This document shows, in pieces, positions 48,378 to 59,959 of a DNA stretch of 64,000 nt; the first letter of the stretch is position 1; every line of letters starts with the position of its first letter. This stretch comes from Neurospora tetrasperma FGSC 2508 (taxonomy: Eukaryota; Ascomycota; Sordariomycetes; Sordariales; Sordariaceae). The notes under the pieces were generated by a model. The model was not told where the DNA came from, did no database searches, and saw nothing but the letters and a program-made list of their open reading frames with translations. The position numbers were made by a program, and so were the translations under genes. Location: contig NW_009799179.1 in assembly GCF_000213175.1 (NCBI RefSeq), forward strand, positions 434,001-498,000, read 5' to 3'.

Positions 48378-49118
48378 TCAATTGGGAAGGATTGGGATCT
48401 TGCCCACAGACCCGTACTTGCTGATAGCAGAATCGAGAGTAGCCTCAAAGGTCTTGGCCTCGGAAGTAAGCTCCTCCGCCTTGGACGCGCAGAGGCTGAT
48501 GAGCTTGGTGTCAAGTTTCTACAGGTGATAGGATATGTCAGTAAAAAGAAAAAAGAAAAAGGTCAGTCATGGCCTGATTAAAGGGTTTGCTATAGGCCAG
48601 GAACAGGACTCACCGTGTAAACGTCCTTGAGGTTCGTGAGCGAAACCGCGACTGATGGGCCAACGGTCGCAAGTGGGGCCTTAGTGAGAACAACCGACTT
48701 GCCAGCGAGAAGGTTAAGGTAGACCTGCTGGGCGGCTGAAAACTCCTTGAAGGAGTCGGTGATGGCAGTGCACTCCTCGGCCGTGAACGGATTCGTACCC
48801 TCCAGGTCTGAAAGGGTTTTAGTGCCCGCCAAGAGCATGTCACCGTTGCCAGCGATGATCTTATAGTATATTTTAGTTCTGGATTTGACGAACCAATGAC
48901 AAAACTTTGGAGAGACTTACAGAGAAGGCTCCATGGCCGATAGCGATGGAGTGAGCATCCCACTCGGTGCCCTGGCAAGATACTTGAAGTTTCTGCGCCT
49001 TCTCCTTAAGGACTTTCAGGCTGTCGCAAACCTGCGGTGAAGTTACAGAGCGAACCACAGGCTGGGCCATGACGACGCTGCCAAGGGTGGCAATTGCAGA
49101 AATGAGTGAGTAGCGCAT
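48378..49118 (-). CDS. Small secreted HsbA/UVI-1-like cell-surface protein
   Basis: Three exons, 49118-48921, 48859-48614 and 48518-48378, are all phase 0 and give 194 residues. An N-terminal signal peptide (MRYSLISAIATLGSVVMAQP) precedes a mostly helical, Ala/Leu/Lys-rich protein. Landmarks are VCDSLKVLKEKAQKLQVSC, FTAEECTAITDSFKEFSAAQ and YLNLLAGKSVVLTKAPLATV, with a C-terminal TLDSAISKYGSVGK. The arrangement resembles hydrophobic-surface-binding HsbA and the UVI-1-like secreted proteins of filamentous fungi, but similarity is by impression, not by alignment. The likely place of action is the cell wall or medium. Four Cys residues are available for disulphides. Confidence 0.75.
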
Positions 49119-50315
49119 TTTGATAAGTGGTGGTGGGTTGGGAAGATGGATGAGTTGCAAAAAGCCGGAACTGGAGTGTTTGATGGATGATGGTAATGAT
49201 GATGATGAGAAAGAGATAAAATGATCCAAGGGCAGAGGATGATCAATGTTATATACCTCTATCTGAGGATCGTGAGACCAACAATGGAGCTGACATGTGG
49301 CGAAGAACTCATACCGTGGAGGTGAGGGGATAATGTACGTTTTCAAGAAGAGGATACATTACCAAGAAGAAAGTACATCTCCAAATAGAAGATGCAGTTC
49401 CAAGATTGTCAACACCATGTTCTAATTTCAGCACATGTTGCAGCATAAAGCTCCAACTTGTAGAGTCTGCCAACATTCCGCTTCGTTACATTAATAAATA
49501 CTTACAACTCTTGGTCACAACAGCACAGGGATCTATCCGAGTCAAGTGCGATGATGTAATATGCGCACTTCGCCAGTGTGAAATTCTCTAACAGTGAAAT
49601 GGAGCAAGACAGGATAGCCTCCTATGAAAAAGTGGTGTCAAATACGGCAATCTGATCATTGCTAGTCTTTGAGTAGTATGGCAAGAAGGAAGAATGGATC
49701 CAAATACTTACCTACTTAGCTAAGTCATAAGTCAATGAAGGAAGAAGAACAACGTTGGGTCATCCGAGCTAGACTTGACTCCAACGAGGAGCAGAATTGG
49801 TTGTCGTTGTACATGAGGAATGAATTCCCGAGGTAAACTTGGCCAAGTCTTTTGGGTGGAAGCCTGAATTTATTCAATCAGGAAAGAATGATTGTACAAG
49901 TTGCCTGCCCCTCTCTTCTCCCTACATACCTTGAGAAGAGGCTCCCCCTTTTATCACTGCAGGTGGAATGTCCTAGCTAATCCAGCCCTGCCTGCCTAAT
50001 TGAAATTTCCAAGGCAAATCCGATTGATCTGTACCTAGGTACCTTACCTAGGTACCTAGCTACCGTGTTACAATTGTAAAACGTTGCAGGAACCGCCTCA
50101 AGTGGAGATTGCGCGCATACCTCTATGTCGATCTAGAGGTCTTCAGCTGCGTCAAAACAAGCAAGCGAACCGTTCCCTAAACTGAACTTTAGTTGAACAA
50201 CTCACGCAGCTCACGACACTCGACTCTCGCGCGGGCTGCTGCTGGCAGTCAACATCATCACCAACATGGTGGGTGACCTCTACGTCGGTCAGCCGTCTTC
50301 CATTGGATGATGGTG

Positions 50316-50316
<1 letters not shown>

Positions 50317-50347
<31 letters not shown>
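50317..50347. repeat. (TA)n microsatellite
   Basis: About fifteen TA units are present. Confidence 0.95.
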
Positions 50348-50349
<2 letters not shown>

Positions 50350-50730
50350 GGGAAGGTCCGCGCTCGTAACTACTACTACTACCGCGCTACGTAAACATAG
50401 ACGATTGACCTATCGACAAAGTTCACTCGTCAAAGCTTGGCCTTTTGTTCTTCTTCCTCTCTCGTCGACGTCCACTCCACTCCACTATCTTTTCTACCTC
50501 TAGGGACTAGGTCTTCTCGACCAAAACACGTGGGAGGAACTCGGTAATGTGAGAGGCTAGAGATAGATACCTAGGTACACACCCGATCCCACATGGCATG
50601 ACGAACTCGGGCAATCCAGTCGATCTGCCGCATTCAGTCCCAGGAAAACGGCGAAGGATGGCCCCCCTTGGCCCTTGGCAACCGCCGCGATCTGCCTACC
50701 TACCTACCTATTTTGCAAGTGGAAGTGAAG

Positions 50731-50756
50731 AGAAGAAGAAGAAGAAGAAGAAGAAG
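50731..50756. repeat. (AAG)n microsatellite
   Basis: About eight AAG/GAA units are present. Confidence 0.9.
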
Positions 50757-50922
50757 GAACAGCGGTAGGATCACATCGATAGAATAATATTCGGGGACTC
50801 CTCCTCGATTAGATCTATCTGGCCGCCAAGAGGGACATACATGGATGGAAATACCCTACCCTACCCTACCTTACAGAGAAAAGTCAAAATTTCAGTAGTA
50901 AAGTAGAAGTATACTACTAGTA

Positions 50923-51198
50923 TGTTACGATCCAACCAACAAGCTTAGATAGATTGACCAATCAGGAGGGTCCCGGGGTCCCGGAACAACGGGACCACGG
51001 GGCAAGCCCGGAGTCCCGAAATATCGGGACTACGGGACCGGCTGAGAGCCAGTATATAAGACGGCCTCCCGGCCTTCGTTATTATGGCTCTCCAGCAAGC
51101 AATAGCTTCTATAATCGATCAGTACCTTTTGGCTACTACTACCGTTGTCTATTGATCATCCCAGCGATATACTCTTGTGCTTGTAACGGTTCGTCACA
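50923..51198. mobile_element. Solo LTR of an LTR retrotransposon (276 bases)
   Basis: The stretch begins TGTTACGA and ends TCGTCACA, the expected TG...CA ends with near-perfect short inverted termini. It is flanked by an identical 5-base direct repeat, TAGTA, at 50918-50922 and 51199-51203. Inside is a TATA element (TATATAAG, near 51052) and a GC-rich block of GTCCCG/CGGGAC inverted repeats at about 50970-51043. No internal coding region is present, so it is a solo LTR left by recombination. The intact target duplication and termini suggest a fairly young insertion. Superfamily is not determined. Confidence 0.75.
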
Positions 51199-52088
51199 TA
51201 GTAGTACAATCTCAAGCTTCAGTCACTGACGGACTGCCTCAGGTGACCGACCCACAAAACCTGGCAGGTACGTACCTCTAGGTACGTAGGTACTAAGGCT
51301 GAGTGATGAACTCAATACAATCGACCAATCCTTGGTGTGCATCACAACACACCGCACCGACCCGACCGGACTTTTAGTCGACCCACTACCTAGTGAACCT
51401 AGTCTAGTGTAAGTACCTCTAGGTAGTTAGTTGTAGTCCACACCTCCACTCCACGTGGCATCCAGGAAAGGAGGCTCCCGGGGGGGGGGGAACAATTACA
51501 AAACCTAAGCTTGTCGATCATTCAGCCTCCACACACACGACACGCGCTCCTAATGATCCAATGATCCAATCCCAAGAGACAACTACCTCTACAACTGAGA
51601 TATGCAGCGGACTACTATAATATGTACGTTACGCTACTACTATGAACCTCGGAAAGGCTGTAGTGTGTGTAGATCCCCTTAGCTCTGTTCGAGATGACGG
51701 AACAGTGTGATCAACTGACGGGAAGGAGGAAGGAGGTAAGGTGCTGTGAAATGGCGGTAAGATCGTCGTTGTCGTTGTCATTGTCGTTATCGGTGACTAG
51801 GATGCGACAGATGTGGGCCGCTAGACTAGTTAGAGTCGGTATATATAAACGTCGACCGGCTTGTTCCCGTTCTCTGTCTGTCTTTCGTCGATTTTCTCCT
51901 GTCTGACTATTTATCAGCTTGTCATCATCATCATCTTCAATCTTCCCGCCAAACTGAACCCCCTCTTAACTTATACCTGCTCAACCCCTATTTTTTTTCT
52001 CCAACCACCCTTTCAGTTCCTTTCCAAGTATCCAGCCTCAACCAACACACAACAAATCCATATACAATCAAAACCAATTCAATCAAAA
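51199..52088. other. Intergenic, promoter of the small secreted peptide gene
   Basis: It contains TACCTCTAGGTA-type variants near 51275 and 51417, a G run at 51481-51490 and a TATA element TATATATAAA at about 51839-51848, roughly 240 bases before the ATG of the next gene. No other gene is seen. Confidence 0.55.
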
Positions 52089-52304
52089 ATGCGTCTATCA
52101 CTCATCTCCTCCATCCTCGCCACCTTAGCTCTCAACACCGGCATCACCGCCGTCCTCGCAGCGCCTGTACCTACACCTATATCCCACATACAAGCCGTGC
52201 AGCAGCCCTCCCCACAAGGGACTACCGACTCTGAACTCGTCACCCCCCGCGGTACCACCATCCAATGCCACACAGATCCCTGCCCCATCAATCACCACTG
52301 GTAG
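52089..52304 (+). CDS. 71-residue secreted peptide, uncharacterised
   Basis: The ATG at 52089 (AAAAATGCG context) opens a clear signal peptide, MRLSLISSILATLALNTGIT, with an AVLAAP cleavage region. A short Pro/Gln/Ser-rich mature segment follows, and the end carries two Cys, QCHTDPCPINHHW. A single basic residue (Arg) lies 18 residues before the stop. There is no recognisable domain. A strong TATA element lies upstream, and the leader is pyrimidine- and A-rich, as in well-expressed fungal genes. It could be a small effector-like or signalling peptide, or a chance frame. The signal peptide and start context favour a real gene. Confidence 0.55.
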   Translation: MRLSLISSILATLALNTGITAVLAAPVPTPISHIQAVQQPSPQGTTDSELVTPRGTTIQCHTDPCPINHHW

Positions 52305-52865
52305 TGGTAGTGCAGCTCTGCGTAATCAGGCCCTATAGTAGCTTGGTAGCCGCTACAGAGTAGAGGTACGTTTTGCCCTCGGTTCTTGATTTGAGTTTGA
52401 TGAGAAATGTTGTGGTTACTGACGTATGCTATCAATGGCAGGATCTGGGAAAACATTTCTTTTTGGGTGTTGGGAGGGCAAGCTTGTGGGAGACTTTCAA
52501 CGTAATTCTCACCACAAGCTATTGATGCTTTCAAGGATATCAGACATGTAACGAAGGGTGGCTTCAAGAGATCATAGGGAGACATGGCTGGGGAAATGAT
52601 TTTGAAGGCGCATGGTTGGGGAGTATGGGTTTAGGACATTACGGATTGGTCGGTTAATAGGGTTGAATATTAGGGTTCACGAAGTTCAATCTGTCATTCA
52701 CTTGACGTACAGGTATGATTCGCAAACAAACTTCCCCCCATCCCTTGCTCACACTGTGAACAACAACAACATACTGTTGTAGAAGGGCCAAAAAAGACAT
52801 AGGAAGGGAGCCGTGCCGTATTCACACCTCTGAATATCCCTTTTCCCATGTTGTGTGCTTTCAAT
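52305..52865. other. Intergenic, convergent 3' flanks
   Basis: No protein-like frame is seen in these 560 bases between two convergent genes. Confidence 0.5.
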
Positions 52866-53949
52866 CTATACCCAAAGATGCTTGGCACTCTCAGCGTACT
52901 CTCGAAAACTCTTGGGCTTGTTGCCAGTCATACTAAGAACCACATCATTCGTCCTATTTTCCGTCCCGTACTTGATTGCCGTATCCAGTGAGCTCATCAA
53001 GCGCGAATGCTCTTCTGAACATCCAAATGACTGCTGGCGACGTTCAAGGTCGTGACTGCTGAGGTCGACATGGACAATCTTGCGACCAAGAACAGAGGAG
53101 AGGATGCTTGCAATCTGTAACGGAGGAAGGTCGTCAGTATCAATATTAATGTCAACGTAAAACCCAGGGGATTTTGGTCCTACTCACATCATCATACCCC
53201 AATAACTCGGGTCCCAGAACCAAATACTCTGTATTCGGGGCATCTTTGTTCGTCAAGGCCTCCACCGCCACAGCCGCGATATCATCCGCCGACACCCATG
53301 GGATCTTGCCCCTGCTCGTCGCCGAGTACAGCCTATTCTCCTCTTTGATGCTCTTGACATGGCACTGCTGCTCAAAGTCCTGCTGGCACCAAGTCGGTCT
53401 CAGCACCGCCCACTCGGCCTCTCCCCTCTGGCCCAGCTCCCGCAGGTACGCATGCACCCGCCCCAACGAAAAGCCGCCGGGTTCCATAGCGCTGGCAGAC
53501 TGCAGGACGAAGCGGCGTGTGCCGTGTTTGAGGCGGGCGTAGTCCACGAACTGCATCAGGAGAGATGCCTGCTGGGAGGGCGAAGGGGAAGGGGCTCGTT
53601 CTTGTTGCTCGTCTGAGGCGGCGAGGGTGGAGGTGCGGGACGAGTGCGAATGGACGTGGGTGCTGGAAGGCGGGCTGTTGGGCGCGGTGAGGTAGATGGA
53701 GTGGATCATGCCGTCACTCTCCATTTCGTTGTCGCTGCCAAACAGCTCCTGTGCGCGGGCAAAGGGGTTCTCCCAGGTGTTGGAATCGTAGAGGTTGAAC
53801 TTGACGCCGTTGGGGTCCTCCCCGAGGATGGAGGCAACTAGCAAGGGGTGCTTGTCGGCCGAGGACGCAGCGAGCCGGCGGGCGATGCGGGACGGGACCA
53901 CGCCGGTGCCATCGAGGAGGAGGATGGGTGTTTTCCTGGAGCGCGTCAT
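52866..53949 (-). CDS. NmrA/EasG-like Rossmann-fold oxidoreductase or regulator
   Basis: Two exons, 53949-53188 and 53114-52866, are phase 0 and give 336 residues. The N-terminal nucleotide-binding turn reads LLLDGTGVVPSRIARRL, where relatives have GGTG. The conserved block FSLGRVHAYLRELGQ, EWAVLRPTWCQQDF, LYSATSRGKIPWVSADDIAA and NTEYLVLGPELLGYDD, then VLGRKIVHVDLSSHDLERR, matches the fungal family that includes the ergot alkaloid reductase EasG and many orphan members. A Ser/Gln/Pro-rich insertion of about 40 residues follows IHSIYLTAPNSPP. There is no biosynthetic cluster around it, so alkaloid synthesis is unlikely. The substrate is unknown. Confidence 0.85.
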
Positions 53950-54818
53950 GGTTGGAGATTGTGATTTTGATGGTCGTGTAGAAATGCGGTTATTTTATTC
54001 GAGGTACTGTACTGTCAAACAAGATCAGGAGGAGTTGAGTTGACGAGGGGCGAAGGAGGTCGTAGAGAGCCGGGCAGTGGGAGGTGCAGTGCTATTTAGT
54101 GTTCGTACCTTACCTACCTTACCTACTTATGTCATGAGGGGACGAAGTGCAGAGTAACAGTGACAGTGCATCTGTGGCTCTGCTCTGCTGTCGTGGACCA
54201 TGTCTTGGCGGGCAATTTGCGTCACGGTGGGAGTGAAGGGCATTTGGAGAGACGCCATGATGAGATAATCATGAGGGCAAGAGTGAGCTCGAGTAGTGCC
54301 CGTGCTTGCCCAACTATACTATGGTACACTACACAGTCAGTGTTGGTTCGTTCTTGGAGCTGGCCAATCAGATGTCGAGAAGCTGTCCAAGACTTTCCCA
54401 ATTTGGACAATTTCAGGGAAGGAGCAGAAGACACCATGAACAGCCCAAGACAGGTGACTAGAGGTTGAAACTGCAGTGTCGCTGGTCCTCCTTCCACTAC
54501 ATTTGATGGCTTGAGTCCCTCCAACTATCGCCAAGATCGCTCCTTTATAGTTGATGGCTTCCTACCCAAAAAGATAGTATCGATTCGCCTTTTTCTGCAG
54601 GTGCATTCGATGTACTGTATACACTACCTACTTGCTGAGTGCCTCGCTCTGTCTGGCATTGCGGGGCCTGCATGAAGTGGAGGTGGCCGTGCACCCCCAC
54701 ACATCATGATCTCTTCTCGACCCACTCAGTTCACGTTGCCACGAGATGTACCTTTTTCCAAGAAATGAATGCAAATATCTAACATGTTGGTGAGTAAAGG
54801 CCATCTATCCATCATCCC
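53950..54818. other. Intergenic, no gene seen
   Basis: It is the promoter of the Rossmann-fold gene and the 3' flank of the glucosyltransferase gene. A short TACCTACC-type repeat is near 54110. Confidence 0.5.
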
Positions 54819-57800
54819 TTATTGCCCCCTACTATCTCCCTGGCCACTGATCCTCATACTTTCCTCAAGCGCCCTTCTAAACTCTTCCTCCTCATCGTAA
54901 TCCCTATCTTCCATTTGGATGGGTCCATGGTGCTCATCAGCTTCAAAATTACCTTCCAGCTCTTGTCCCCGACTTTCGCTTTGAACCTGCGCTGGTTGAT
55001 ATTGCCGCGGTACGTGACCTTGTTCCTGCGTCTGCGCTTGGGTCTGTCTCTGAACCTGCCCCTGGCCACCCCCACTTCCACCTCCACCTCCACCTCCACC
55101 TCCACTCCCCTCACCTCCTCCAAGGCCCCTTTGACTCCCACCTCTGAAGCGCTCCTCGGCCAAACTCTGCCTCTTCACCCACTCCAACACAATCGCCTCT
55201 TCCTGCTTCTCCCTCTCTTCCTGCTCCCTCCGCTCTCTATCCATGCGCTCACTTTCCTCGAGCGCTTTCCTCATCTCTTCCTCCTCCTCCTCGGGACCCC
55301 CACCTGCCTCTCCGTTGTTGGGAATGCTGGGCGTGGCGATTGAAGTGAACCCACTTGACTGATAGGCCGGCGGTGGAGGCGGTACATCCCCAAATGTGTA
55401 GGTAGATTTGGATGCCTCGATCGCCTTCAGGAGGTCCTTCTCCTCCTCGGCGCTCATTGTCGATGGCTGATTCATCTGAGCGCGGATACTTTGCTGAACA
55501 GCCTCTTCTATTAGGGCTTGGTACTCCTCGTCTGAAATGCCGGTAAAGTACTCATCGATCATGGCTTGCGCAAGCGACGATTTCTCAGGTGGAGGTGGGT
55601 GTTGTTGGTAGTCGGCCGAATATGCAGGGGGTTGTGCCGCTGGTGATGCCACATCTGCCGAAGAGGGAGGAGGAGGACCAGTTGCTGATTGTGACCAGCC
55701 GCCAGGAGGCGATTTGAGGTCTGAATACCTAGCTGGTACGGTTCCGTCATGTTGAGGCGGCTGCTGAGCTTGCGAAGCCATTTGGTGTTGCATCTGAGCA
55801 AGACTGAGTCTGATGGCAGCCTCAACCCGAGCGTCTTCCTGGGGATCACCATTGGAAGTCTGCTGGATCGAAGCTTGAATGGCCCTTTCCAGTTCGGCGT
55901 CATTGCTCGCCCCGACAACAGCAGCCACTCCGCTTCGAGCCTGTCCCTGACCCGAGCTGCCACCCGCTCCTCCGGCTGGCGTGCCCGGTGAGACGACTCC
56001 TTTTCCTTTCCCTTGAACACCCCCTTTAGCCACATCTTCCCACCTCTTCTCCTGCCACCTTGCCACTACATCTTTCACCTCCTCTCTCGTCGCATGCTCC
56101 ATCTCTTCTCTGCCCTGCTGCGCCCTGGCTGTCATAATATGGTTCATCCAACCGCCGCCGCTAAACAGTTTTCTGACTTCGGCATTGAGCCCTTGCATGG
56201 TATAGGCAGGAATCGACCATATGGCAGCACCAGGCTTCAGAAAAACTCCACCAATCCCCTTGGCGAATCCCTTCAATAATCCCTTGGTACCTTCCTTCTC
56301 TGCGCCCCTCATGGGTTGAGTCACTAGGCCAGAGAGTCCATCATACATGCCAAAGCCAAACTCCCTCGTTGCAACTCTCACCCCCGAAGCAAAGTCGGTT
56401 ACCTTTTCCTGAGGCCTGACGGTATCATCGTTGTACAAACGAGGAGCGTTGCGGAAGCCGCGCGCGAGTCCGAGGCACACGTTCATGGGCATCTTCATAC
56501 CCGTGTCGACCAAGCGGCCAACGCTGCTGGTAGCGTCACGAGCCGACTTATAACTAAACGCCTCTGGGTTCAGCTGAGGACTCGCGGCCCCAGACATGTT
56601 TGCGGTGCCACCGGGCGTTGATGGACCCCCACCTCCACTTGTGGAACGCTGGTTGAATGAGCCCCTGAAAGAGTCATTTCTGCTATGCGTACCTGAAGGT
56701 ACGGACTTTCCCTTGCCCTTGACATCAGATGCCGACCGGGATGCTCCTTCTGCGGTATCTCCCGCTGTGGGAGGAAAGTAAGAGGACCCTGGTTGGCTTT
56801 CGGGGCTGAGGGCGCCGTGCGCCTGGGGAGATGAAGCCCCATGAGCTCCGTCTGCTGGTGTTTCGGATCCTAAAGCCTGACCATTACCACCCGAAAGGTT
56901 TCTCGCCCTTCTCGCCTCCTTGGCTTTGAAGATTCCCCTGGGGAAGTCGGCAACCGACATGGCCATTGTCCCAAGGTCCTCCACCAGAGCCGCTGTAACA
57001 GCTGTAATAGGATCCCATGGCTGACCATCGGTGATGTGCTCCTTTGCTCGGAACCTAATTTGGTTAGTAATCATGCCAAGTCAATCTTCAGTATCGGTCG
57101 ATATGCACTCACAGCTTCAGATCCGAGTACTGCAACAACCCTTCCCTGACCAATACCTCGGCAGCAAACGCACTCAACCTGACCTTTGTCCTCCTAACTC
57201 TCCACGTGGCAACTCTGCTGGGCGACAAGCTGCACCGCAGAGCATCGACGTCCAAGAACTGATGAAAGGTCTTGCCACCTTCATCAGCTCCCTTCTCCTC
57301 TTTGATCTTGTTTCCGAGCTCTTTCGCCCTTGCCAGTGTCTCTGGCTTGAGCGCCTCTTGGATCGCTGCTGCCAGGTTCTCCGCTGTCAGCTCCTTGTTC
57401 GGAATTGGCTTGGGGCCAGCACCAGACTTGGCAATCATGGCTCCCCAGAAGGGTTGGTCGCCAAAGAAGGGAACCACGACGGTAGGCTTTCCGGCCTTGA
57501 TGCCTGCTGCGCTGGTGCCTGCTCCTCCATGATGAACCACGGCCGAGACGCGGTTGAATAGCCAATCATGTGGACAGTTGCCGAGCATGAAGTACTGATC
57601 CGGACGAGGGGCCCAGTCCGCCTGCGTGATGTCTTCGGTGAGGCCGATGCCACCCCATCCCTTGGAAATGAGAGCTCGAACACCCGACTTGGCTACGGCA
57701 CGGAGGATGAGACGGGTTAAGGCGTCGGGGTCATCAACGACGATGGAACCAAAGCCGATGTATACCGGTGGCGGACCAGCGGCAAGGAAAGCGGCAAGAT

Positions 57801-59077
57801 CGGGCTCAGGGGTGTAATTAGTCGCCAGATCGAGAAAGTAGAAACCTGCTACGCTGATCTCCTGAGCCCAGTCGTTGGGCTTTGGGATCAGAGCAGGAGA
57901 CCAACAGTAGGTTGTCGGTATGCGTAGACGGGTGAGCAGTCCTGGCGCCCATAGTAGGGAAAGAGGTTCGAGGTCGAGCACCTTCTCTCTGAAGCGGTTG
58001 ATGACGTCTCCTAAACCCTGCCAGGTCATCATCTCTACCAGGGCATAAGAGATGTAGTTGGTGATGTTGACATCAGCGTTGGAGGCCTCGATGTTGGCTA
58101 GCGGATGGGCGAAGGCCCTTGTTGGTGACCATGGCATCCTGTCATCATGTTAGCCATGTCTTCATATCATCACAACCAGAAGATAAATGTAAAAGAACCC
58201 ACGTGAACATCATATGCAATGGAATCCCCAACTTCTCCGCGCAGTGAATATGCGCAAAACTGGGCGGATTTGCAATAATCGCATCCGCCACAAACGGCTT
58301 CCCCCCCGTTCCCGATGATGATGATGATGATACCGTCCATCCATCCTGCCCCACCGGTACTCCCTCTGCATTTCTGTCTCCCTTCTTCCACTCCCTCGGC
58401 GGCGGCCCCGTCCCATCGCCCGCTTCAAAACAACTCCTCCAACACCCCATCAACACCTCCATGACTCCCTTTCTCCGCTTCGTCACCTCTCCCGTCTTGA
58501 TGGCGTCAAACCCCGGCATCAACCCAGGGTGTTTGACCATAAACGCCATCAACTCCGCCGGATCCCCACCGATACTAAAAAACTCGAGTCCGCTTTCCTC
58601 CACGAATTTCTGAAAGACAGGGTGCGTAGCCACCCGCACTCGATGTCCGTATGTCTGCTTCAGCGTTTGGCCCAATGCCACGAAGGGTTGGACGTCCCCT
58701 CGGGATCCGACAATTTGGATGACTACATTCAATTTAGGCGGGGGTGTCTGGCCCGGATGGCCGCCTAGGCTGGTGGGGATGTAGGGAGGTGGAAGTGGAC
58801 CGCCGGTGGTGGTGGTGATGGGTGAAGGGGGATGGCCGGAGAGTTGGTTGCGCAGGGCGGGAGCGAGCAGTTGAGAGAGGCGGTGGTTCTTTTCGGAGAT
58901 GGAGATGTTGATGCGGCCGTCGGAGGTGAGGGCTGCACCGGCTTGGAAACCGGCGCGCGAGAGGGAGATGTGGTCCAAATCTAGGGAGTCGCCGTAGGCG
59001 GGAGGAGGGGGGGAGTCGGAGGGGGAGAGGGGGGAGAGCGGGGAGGAGGGTTGTGGGTGGCTTGGTGGTTGGGTCAT
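54819..59077 (-). CDS. Sterol 3-beta-glucosyltransferase-like enzyme with C-terminal UIM array
   Basis: Three exons, 59077-58203, 58138-57113 and 57054-54819, give 1378 residues. A Pro/Ser-rich head precedes a GT28-type N-terminal domain with IQIVGSRGDVQPFVALGQTL, then LGIPLHMMFTMPWSPTRAF across intron 1. The UDPGT-type C-terminal domain has VYIGFGSIVVDDP, NCPHDWLFNRVSAVVHHGGA and GTSAAGIKAGKPTVVVPFFG (nucleotide-sugar site). The family transfers glucose from UDP-glucose to sterols. There is no PH or GRAM domain, unlike Atg26. The C-terminal about 750 residues hold a short conserved segment (FASGVRVATREFGFGMYDGL, KGFAKGIGGVFLKPGAAIWS) and then about six UIM-like helices with the A-x-x-x-S core, such as LERAIQASI, VEAAIRLSL, IEEAVQQSI, LLKAIEASK, MRKALEESE and FRRALEESM. 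Ubiquitin binding is inferred from these. Confidence 0.9.
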
Positions 59078-59959
59078 GATGGTGATGAGGAGAACGATTG
59101 TTGGATTATCACGGGCGGCGTTTTGTGGTGTGGGTTGGTGAGTTGATGTTGAGGTATAGAGGTCGTAAAGTTTGAGAAAGAGGGGAAGGGTCCAGAAGTG
59201 AGTGCTGGTAGGTGGTTGAAAAGTACTAGTCGAGGTGATTAGAAGTGAGTAGTATCCTCTGAATTGGCAAGTTGGTGAAAGAGAGTGGCTGAATCTCAAT
59301 TGTCCGAATCGGCAGTGTCGATGAATAAGGTAGGTACTGGTGGTACACTGGGTAAATGATGAAGGTCGAGGATAGGTAAGTGCGTCACTCTTCTGCGGCC
59401 TTGTACAACCCAAACGCAAGAAGAGGGGTCGTCGCCTCGTCGATCTTTGTAGTCGTTGAAGGAGGGACTCAACTCCCACTGGTTGTACGAACCAGAATGA
59501 AGGCACGTAGAATGGGTAAGTAAACGACAGGAGGTATCGATCCGACTGGATACCTCTATTGACTGATGGTGTTCGGGGTTGTCCGACGTATGTTCGGGGA
59601 TTGATTGGATTTACAGCCGAGTTGGTGAGGAGGCACTGAGGATGGTGCCCAATTGGGCGACTGCGATTTAGAGCGGGTTTGGGGCTTGGACAGGGGCGCT
59701 TAATGGGTTCCAGCCGCCTGTAATTGGGCCGCTCCAGTTTTGATGACGACAAAGCGAACCGTTGTGGCGGAGTTTCCATGCGCTTTAGGGGGAGTCAACA
59801 GTTGTGGAAGCCCAGGGACAAGCTACCCGACGTGCATAACACCTTCCACTTTGTTACGACTGGGGCTTAGTCTATCCGCGTAATGGAATACGCGTATCCT
59901 ACAAGTACACTATCACTCCTGTTTTGTTGACAACACACATGCTACATACTACAGTAGAC
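59078..59959. other. Intergenic, glucosyltransferase promoter and ALG12 3' flank
   Basis: The frame upstream of the glucosyltransferase stays open for 230 codons, but it has low protein-likeness and is better read as 5' leader. No separate gene is seen. Confidence 0.5.

Larger units (their letters stand above)
49119..50922. other. Intergenic left of the solo LTR
   Basis: No gene is seen. The stretch holds a (TA)n tract, an (AAG)n tract, CTAC repeats and exact TACCTAGGTA palindromes at 50032, 50045 and 50568. Confidence 0.6.

Noticed and set aside
59078-59779. 230-codon N-terminal extension of the glucosyltransferase
   Set aside because: Low protein-likeness. The ATG at 59077 begins the sequence expected for the family head.
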